From assembly GCA_026705925.1 (NCBI GenBank), contig JAPOZT010000034.1, forward strand, positions 1 through 64,000: a DNA stretch of 64,000 bases, given 5' to 3'. The notes beneath the pieces are model-generated. The model searched no databases and was not told the origin of the DNA. It worked only from the letters and a program-made list of their open reading frames with translations. Source of the stretch: Gemmatimonadota bacterium (GTDB lineage: Bacteria; JAAXHH01). Within the stretch, counting starts at the first letter, position 1. Every line of letters begins with the position of its first letter. Of this stretch, positions 59,628 to 64,000 are shown in pieces. A program made the translations under genes and the position numbers.

Positions 59628-60404
59628 TCAGTCCACACCGTCGCCGATACATACCCGGAGCAGGTTCGGGTGTTCCGGGAGGTCCTTCGTACCGGCGCCA
59701 TAACCGATCTTTCTCAATATCATCCTGGGCAGGACCCCGTGCCCGTTGGCCGTGGCTTTAAGAAAAGCGGCGCCGGTCGGGGTGACCAGTTCACCTTCGA
59801 TCCCGGTATGGTAAACCGGCATGTCGCGCATCAGTTCAAGCGCGCCCGGGGCGGGGACGGGCATCCGGCCGTGCGCGCAGTGGATGAAGCCCCGTCCCAC
59901 CGGCAGCGCCGACGCGTATACCCGGTCTATGTCGAGCAGGGCCAGGCCGATGCAGGCGCCCACGACGTCCACGACGGCGTCCACCCCGCTGACTTCGTGG
60001 AGGTGTACTTCCTGTTTCGAGATGTCGTGCACCTTGCTTTCCGCCGTCGCCAGGTGATCGAACACCTCGATGGCCCGGCTCTTGACAGCCCCGTCGAGCG
60101 TGCTGCCTTCGATGACGGAGGTCAGATCGTCCAGGTGCCGCGCTTCCCCGTGGTCGTGGAAGGGTCCGGATTCGCCGGGTCCTTCGATGATTTCACGGCC
60201 CTCCTCGGTCCGGACGATCACATCGATCTTGGTCCCCGCGATCAGCTGCCGGGTCACCGTCTTTCGGGTGAGCCGGAATCCGTCCATGGGGAGTTTCTCC
60301 AGTTCGCTGTTCAGCGTATCGAAATCCAGCCCGGCGTCCACCAGCGCGCCGAGAATCATATCGCCGCTGATGCCGGAGAAACAGTCGAAGTACGCTATGG
60401 CCAT
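59628..60404 (-). CDS. LarC-type nickel insertion protein, N-terminal (LarC1) part only
   Basis: A 258-residue protein from ATG 60404, which has GGAGG 5 nt upstream; the frame to 60449 overlaps a terminator. IAYFDCFSGISGDMILGALVDAG, HLHEVSGVDAVVDVVGAC and GMPVPAPGALELM with TPTGAAFL are LarC (DUF111) hallmarks, used to load nickel into the lactate racemase cofactor or related metal centres. Full LarC is about 400 residues and in Lactobacillus plantarum requires a frameshift to add LarC2. Here the frame stops after IGDGVD, with the synthase ATG only 51 bp beyond and no LarC2-like frame. It is therefore either a minimal LarC or a relative with a different job. Confidence 0.85.
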   Translation of the reverse strand: MAIAYFDCFSGISGDMILGALVDAGLDFDTLNSELEKLPMDGFRLTRKTVTRQLIAGTKIDVIVRTEEGREIIEGPGESGPFHDHGEARHLDDLTSVIEGSTLDGAVKSRAIEVFDHLATAESKVHDISKQEVHLHEVSGVDAVVDVVGACIGLALLDIDRVYASALPVGRGFIHCAHGRMPVPAPGALELMRDMPVYHTGIEGELVTPTGAAFLKATANGHGVLPRMILRKIGYGAGTKDLPEHPNLLRVCIGDGVD

Positions 60405-60425
60405 CCATCCTCCCCATATATATAA

Positions 60426-60460
60426 ATGACCGGACGATCTTTCGTTCATCGTCCGGTCAT
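60426..60460 (-). terminator. Intrinsic terminator after the globin-like gene
   Basis: ATGACCGGACGAT (60426-60438) pairs perfectly with ATCGTCCGGTCAT (60448-60460) around a 9-nt loop, and the minus strand continues with TTTATATATA. It would end transcription of the gene whose stop is at 60488. Confidence 0.75.
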
Positions 60461-60487
60461 GAGAAACGGTAGAGAAAGCGGGTCAGG

Positions 60488-61234
60488 CTACTTGCGGGTC
60501 TCGCCGTCCGCCGCGGCATCTCCGGTTTCACTGGTTCCGGCGTCGCCGCTCGCATCACCGGCTTCACTGGCTGCGGCATCTCCGGCGGCGTCCCCGGCGT
60601 CGCTGGTTTCGCCGGTTTCGCTGGTCGCGGCCTCCTCGCCGGCGTCCCCGGTGTCGCTGTCCGCTTCCACGGTTGCGTCACCCGCGTCTCCTGCTTCACT
60701 GTCCGCGGTCGCTTCCTCGCCGGCGTCCCCGGCCTCACTGTCCTGGCCGCTTCCATCTTCCGCCATCTCCTCTTCGGTCAATTCAGCTTCTTTGAGTTCC
60801 AGGGCGACCAGCAGTTCATCCACATCTTCCGGCCAGGCCTCGTTCAGCTCCAGCGCGATCGTCAGTTGATCGGCGACGGTCTCCATGGAGGCTTCCTCGA
60901 TGCCCATTTCCGCCAGGCTTTCCTTGAAACTGCTGCCTTCGTATTCGATCTCGCCGCCGGAGACGAAGGTGAACTGGGCCATCAGGGATTCCTTCCACGC
61001 CTCCTGGTCGACCCCTTCGAGATGGGCTTTCAACCCTTCCTCTTCCACGGCCGCGGCAACGAAGTCGTCGATCACGCCCATGATCATCTCTTCGCCGCCC
61101 AGGCGGTCATACAGGGGGCCGTCCATCACCCATTCCATGTTCGGATCGTCATGCTGGGCATGCAAGGGCGCCGCGGTTCCAATCAGCAGCAACAGCGCGG
61201 AAAGCGCCGCGGTAGCCATAACCATACGAGTCAT
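60488..61234 (-). CDS. Exported truncated-globin-like protein lacking the proximal His, with an acidic repeat tail
   Basis: A 248-residue protein from ATG 61234 (AGGAG 9 nt upstream). A signal peptide (ALSALLLLIGTAAPLHA) is followed by a domain matching group I truncated haemoglobins: PLYDRLGGEEMIMGVIDDFV, then FTFVSGGEIEYEGSSFKESL with MGI and VDELLVAL. In true globins the motif Y-x-G-x-x-M-x-x-x-H places the haem-binding His at position 107. Here it is Leu107 (YEGSSFKESL), so haem ligation by the usual residue is lost. About 85 residues of Ala/Asp/Glu/Gly/Ser/Thr (SEAGDAG, SETGDAA repeats) follow. The frame upstream to 61450 runs through repeats. Its role is open. Confidence 0.85.
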   Translation of the reverse strand: MTRMVMATAALSALLLLIGTAAPLHAQHDDPNMEWVMDGPLYDRLGGEEMIMGVIDDFVAAAVEEEGLKAHLEGVDQEAWKESLMAQFTFVSGGEIEYEGSSFKESLAEMGIEEASMETVADQLTIALELNEAWPEDVDELLVALELKEAELTEEEMAEDGSGQDSEAGDAGEEATADSEAGDAGDATVEADSDTGDAGEEAATSETGETSDAGDAAGDAAASEAGDASGDAGTSETGDAAADGETRK

Positions 61235-61371
61235 TGTGAATATCTCCTTGTCCCGGTTCGGGTCACGTTGTTTCGGTACAGACTCCATCTCACGTCTTGT
61301 CTCGTCGTCTGCGTCAACAGGGTTATACAGGAAGATAGGGAAATCCGTTAAAAAATCAAATGATTCTCCCC

Positions 61372-61421
61372 GGGCCGTACTGGGCCGTACTGGGCCGTAC
61401 TGGGCCGTGCTGGGCCCGTGC
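61372..61421 (+). repeat. 10-bp tandem repeat between the HAD and globin-like genes
   Basis: GGGCCGTACT is repeated exactly three times from 61372, then GGGCCGTGCT and GGGCCCGTGC. It lies just upstream of the globin-like gene's leader. Confidence 0.9.
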
Positions 61422-61446
61422 CGAGCCGGCCGGACCGGGGCAGCGC

Positions 61447-62277
61447 TCACAGCAGACAGGTGTCGATGACGTGGGCGACTCCGTCGGCGTCGTTGTCCGG
61501 CGCGACCAGGTCCGCCGCGCGCCGCACGCCGTCGGGCGCATTCCCCATGGCCACGCCGAGGCCGGCGTATTCGATCATGTCCAGGTCATTGAAGTTGTCG
61601 CCGATGCCGATCATCCGCTCCGCGCCGATTCCGTACCGTTCACCGAGGAAAGCGAGGGCCTTCGCCTTGGACACGCCGGCCGGTACGATTTCCATGCACC
61701 AGTAGTCGCCCACCAGGGTGCTGCGCGACAGGATGACGCCGATACGGTCGCCGTATTCCGCCAGTTCCGCCTTCAGTTCATGCATGGTCGATCCTCTTCC
61801 AGCCACCGCGATCTGCGCCGGGTCCCGGCCCAGTACCTCTTCAAGTCCGTCCACCTGGAAGGCCTTGTCCGCATTGGCCTCCAGGTAGCGTTCCCGCCAG
61901 CCGTTCGCCGAGCGGGGGTGCTCGAACCAGATATACCGGCTTTCCGGGACCGGTTCGTAGACGAGCGGGTCGTGACCGCGCCGCCTGCAGAAATCGACCA
62001 GGTCGGCCGCCAGGTCCCGGGGCAGGTTAACCGCCCTGAGGAGCGGGCCGTCCAGGTGCTCGAGTATGAGTGCGCCGCTGTGGAAGACCAACGTCGTGGA
62101 GGACGGCACCTGCTCTGCCGCGGCCCGGCCGGAGTTCAGGCTTCGCCCGGTACACAGCGCAACGCGCTTCCCGGCCGAGACGGCCCTTTGAAGCGCCTTG
62201 CGCGTTACCGGGGAGACCTCGCGGCGCGACGTCAAAAGCGTGCCGTCGATGTCGATGGCAATCAGGTCGTAGGTCAT
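61447..62277 (-). CDS. Cof-type HAD hydrolase (first of two)
   Basis: A 276-residue HAD phosphatase of the Cof/IIB type. Motif I AIDIDGTLLTS has the nucleophile Asp and the acid Asp, motif II is CTGRS, motif III uses the Lys in VSKAKAL, and motif IV is IGIGDNFNDLDMI. A cap domain lies between. Members dephosphorylate sugar phosphates and cofactors. The substrate is unknown. It is a paralog of the next gene, which lies 40 bp away. Confidence 0.93.
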   Translation of the reverse strand: MTYDLIAIDIDGTLLTSRREVSPVTRKALQRAVSAGKRVALCTGRSLNSGRAAAEQVPSSTTLVFHSGALILEHLDGPLLRAVNLPRDLAADLVDFCRRRGHDPLVYEPVPESRYIWFEHPRSANGWRERYLEANADKAFQVDGLEEVLGRDPAQIAVAGRGSTMHELKAELAEYGDRIGVILSRSTLVGDYWCMEIVPAGVSKAKALAFLGERYGIGAERMIGIGDNFNDLDMIEYAGLGVAMGNAPDGVRRAADLVAPDNDADGVAHVIDTCLL

Positions 62278-62316
62278 GGCTGCGGTGCTTTCAAATCAGT
62301 AACTGATGCGGTCGGT

Positions 62317-63144
62317 TCAGTCTATGAAGCGCTCGATAGCCCGGGCGACGCCCTCGTCGTCCACGGAAGCCGTGACATAATCCGCCCGGGCGAGGATTTC
62401 GGGGGGGCCATTGCCCATGGCCACGCCCAGGCCCGCGACGTCGAGCATTTCCAGGTCGTTCAGGTTGTCCCCCACGGCCATGACCTCGGAGAGACCGATC
62501 CCGAGCAGTCGGGCCAGCCTGCGCAGCCCATCGCCCTTGGACACGCCGGCCGGCATGACCGTGATGACATGGTAGCCAGGGTCCCACGGACTGATTTCGA
62601 AGACCACCTCCGCGTCCGGAAGTTGTGCCTTTATGTGCGATTTCCGGGATTCGACCCGTTCGTTGCGCTCGGCGACCGTGATGCAGGCAATATCCTGCCG
62701 CAGAAACGCGCAGACGTCGTCCACCCGGTGAACGCGGTCGGCGTTCTGCGCGGCATAGTCTATAAACGCCTGGTTGTCCGGATCGAAGGAGTCGTAGTAG
62801 AAGTACTGCACCTCGGGCAGGGGACCGTACACGATGGGATGAAACCCGATGCCGCGAAAGACCCGGACGGCATCCAGTGCAAGATGATTCGGAAGATTTC
62901 GCAGATACCTGGCGCGGCGAGCGGGGACGTCGTATATCATGGCGCCGTTATTCAGTACGTAGGGGGCGTTCAGCGGCAGATGCCTCACGGCCTCCTCGGC
63001 GGAGGGCAGGCTACGCCCGGTACTCACCGTGACGCGGACGCCGCGGCCGGCCGCGTAGTGAACGGCGTCGACCGTGGCCCTGGACATTTCCCGCCTGCCG
63101 TCAAGCAGCGTGCCGTCGATGTCCAGGGCGAGGAGACGATACAT
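62317..63144 (-). CDS. Cof-type HAD hydrolase (second of two)
   Basis: 275 residues, the same architecture as its neighbour: LALDIDGTLLDG (motif I), STGRS (II), the Lys in VSKGDGL (III), MAVGDNLNDLEML (IV). The two share overall layout but differ clearly in the cap, so they probably have different substrates. A terminator lies just upstream, after tRNA-Val, so this gene needs its own promoter or read-through. Confidence 0.93.
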   Translation of the reverse strand: MYRLLALDIDGTLLDGRREMSRATVDAVHYAAGRGVRVTVSTGRSLPSAEEAVRHLPLNAPYVLNNGAMIYDVPARRARYLRNLPNHLALDAVRVFRGIGFHPIVYGPLPEVQYFYYDSFDPDNQAFIDYAAQNADRVHRVDDVCAFLRQDIACITVAERNERVESRKSHIKAQLPDAEVVFEISPWDPGYHVITVMPAGVSKGDGLRRLARLLGIGLSEVMAVGDNLNDLEMLDVAGLGVAMGNGPPEILARADYVTASVDDEGVARAIERFID

Positions 63145-63159
63145 GGCAGACCTAATTAA

Positions 63160-63190
63160 AAAACGGAGACTTCGGGAAAGCCTCCGTTTT
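63160..63190 (-). terminator. Terminator after the tRNA genes
   Basis: AAAACGGAG (63160-63168) pairs with CTCCGTTTT (63182-63190). On the minus strand the stem ends in TTTTTTAATTAG. It separates tRNA-Val from the HAD gene. Confidence 0.7.
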
Positions 63191-63212
63191 CCGTCGTAAC
63201 CTTTTCAACCGA

Positions 63213-63286
63213 TGGGCGCTAGTGGACTCGAACCACTGACCTCCACGATGTGAGCGTGGCACTCTAACCGGCTGAGCTAAGCGCCC
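63213..63286 (-). tRNA. tRNA-Val (anticodon CAC)
   Basis: A 74-nt cloverleaf on the minus strand: acceptor GGGCGCT/AGCGCCC, D-loop AGCCGGTTA, anticodon stem CCACG/CGTGG with loop CTCACAT, T-arm with GGTTCGAGTCC. CCA is not encoded. It lies 6 bp after tRNA-Met. Confidence 0.95.
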
Positions 63287-63292
63287 GGCAAA

Positions 63293-63366
63293 TGGGCCCG
63301 CCAGGACTCGAACCTGGGACCGTCCGATTATGAGTCGGATGCTCTAACCAACTGAGCTACAGGCCC
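63293..63366 (-). tRNA. tRNA-Met (anticodon CAT)
   Basis: A 74-nt cloverleaf on the minus strand: acceptor GGGCCTG/CGGGCCC (G-T closing mismatch), anticodon stem TCCGA/TCGGA with loop CTCATAA, T-loop GGTTCGAGTCC. The anticodon is CAT. Elongator Met is most likely, but an Ile2 tRNA modified by TilS has the same anticodon and cannot be excluded. CCA is not encoded. Confidence 0.9.
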
Positions 63367-63405
63367 ATGGTTTACGCTCAGTCAGCATGCCCGATAAGCG
63401 GGATC

Positions 63406-63434
63406 AATATAGGCGAACGGCGGGTCATCGTCAA
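63406..63434 (-). promoter_or_regulatory. Promoter of the tRNA pair
   Basis: On the minus strand TTGACG (63434-63429), 17-bp spacer, TATATT (63411-63406), 40 bp before tRNA-Met. It has the same -10 as the small RNA promoters. Confidence 0.75.
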
Positions 63435-63454
63435 GCAAAAGATAGGGGAGCTTT

Positions 63455-64000
63455 TCAGTCTCCGCGGGCCGATCGCAGCAGGACTTTTTCCTGTTGCTTG
63501 AGTTCCATGTAGGTGGCCATGGCGTCGTTCAATTCGCTGCTTCGCCCCCCCGATTCCATCTGCTTGATCTGTTCCATCAGGCGAGCCATGCTTTCCTTCA
63601 GACGTTTCTGCTTGATCCGGACGATATGGTCCCGGGCTCTCTGCTCCAGGTGAACGCCGGAGTCCGTCGTGTTGATCAGTTCCGTGATCACCCGCGCGGC
63701 CTCGTCGTCGCCGATGGTATCGATCAGGCCGGAAAGGTCGTAGGATCCCCCGTCGCCCAGCCCGGCGAGACACTGTTCGACAATCCGGCGGTACAGGGGA
63801 TACTTGAAATCCTGCGGCTCCAGCTGGCCTTCGACGAGTTCGGCGATGGTCCGGTCGCTGAGCATGAGCTGGACCAGGTCGCGTTCCACCCGCTCGTCGC
63901 CGTCCCGCGCCGGCGCGGTGGGGGTCGCCTGGCGATCACGCCCCACGGTACCCGAACCGCCCCGTCCACCCGAACCGCCCCGTCCACCCGAACCGCCCCG
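63455..64000 (-). CDS. dnaG: DNA primase DnaG, C-terminal part (gene continues past the window edge)
   Basis: The minus-strand frame is open to position 64000. About 160 residues match the C-terminal helicase-binding domain of DnaG, which contacts DnaB (LVQLMLSDRTIAELVEGQLE, YPLYRRIVEQCLAGLGD, IVRIKQKRLKESMARLMEQI). A stretch of (RGGSGG)n-type linker from an 18-bp repeat precedes it, joining it to the missing catalytic part. A GTG at 63946 could be read as a start, but the open frame and domain content make this the tail of a longer gene. Confidence 0.75.
   Translation of the reverse strand, partial: RGGSGGRGGSGGRGGSGTVGRDRQATPTAPARDGDERVERDLVQLMLSDRTIAELVEGQLEPQDFKYPLYRRIVEQCLAGLGDGGSYDLSGLIDTIGDDEAARVITELINTTDSGVHLEQRARDHIVRIKQKRLKESMARLMEQIKQMESGGRSSELNDAMATYMELKQQEKVLLRSARGD
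63947..64000 (-). repeat. Three copies of an 18-bp repeat encoding the DnaG linker
   Basis: CGGGGCGGTTCGGGTGGA-type units are repeated three times and encode Arg-Gly-Gly-Ser-Gly-Gly. The unit length is a multiple of three. The array may continue past the edge. Confidence 0.85.

Overview
The window looks like part of a GC-rich, Gram-negative (diderm) chromosome. It encodes outer-membrane assembly (a TamB-like protein plus an Omp85 barrel), a lipid A-type acyltransferase, a heptosyltransferase-like glycosyltransferase, lipoproteins and a porin. Two GWxTD-domain TPR proteins, a FlgD/T9SS-like C-terminal domain on a giant secreted protein, and PhyH, sulfatase and ceramidase-type genes suggest an uncultured FCB-related or Latescibacterota/Gemmatimonadota-like marine or sponge-associated bacterium. 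That placement is inference from gene content only.

Layout. (1) 1-3250, minus: a catabolic-looking operon (hypothetical, PhyH dioxygenase, sugar-phosphate isomerase, ceramidase-like protein cut by the window edge). (2) 3251-15208, plus: an AT-richer block with a short sigma-54 enhancer-binding activator, a near-consensus -24/-12 promoter, and one 9.8-kb gene for a secreted protein of about 31 fibronectin type III domains. (3) 15321-23826, minus: a duplicated-domain protein, PfkB kinase, GT9, lipoprotein, LpxL-like acyltransferase, membrane-anchored metallopeptidase, mnmA and an iscU/iscS pair. (4) 24146-31917, plus: two envelope proteins, a tandem pair of GWxTD proteins, and an AAA/DUF4143 ATPase flanked by 32-bp direct repeats. 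(5) 31868-38135, minus: sulfatase, CNNM/CorC-like protein, ybeY, phoH, DUF402, thioredoxin-like protein, nitroreductase. (6) 38171-47062, minus: an iron block with a DtxR-type regulator, porin, ApbE, FMN-binding protein, membrane cytochrome-like protein, FeoA, PepSY membrane protein, a small protein, FeoB and a FeoB-associated protein. (7) 47360-58210, plus: an ACT-GlnE chimera, TamB/Omp85 pair, glycosidase-like protein. (8) 58247-64000, minus: hexulose-phosphate synthase/isomerase with a short LarC, a secreted degenerate globin, two Cof-type HAD phosphatases, tRNA-Val, tRNA-Met and the C-terminus of DnaG.

Three things stand out. First, on the plus strand, opposite the iron operon, two related about 100-nt units each have a near-consensus promoter (TTGACA or TTGACC, 17 bp, TATATT) and end in a terminator sharing the stem GGGACTATCG/CGATAGTCC. 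They look like twin small RNAs embedded in an iron-reduction and Feo uptake locus. Second, the sigma-54 activator sits directly upstream of a sigma-54 promoter serving the giant adhesin-like gene. Third, short GC-rich tandem repeats occur at many gene junctions and inside genes. Inside genes the unit is usually a multiple of three (9, 18, 24 bp) and adds low-complexity peptides, even to MnmA and hexulose-phosphate synthase. Between genes the units are 10, 14, 19 or 20 bp.
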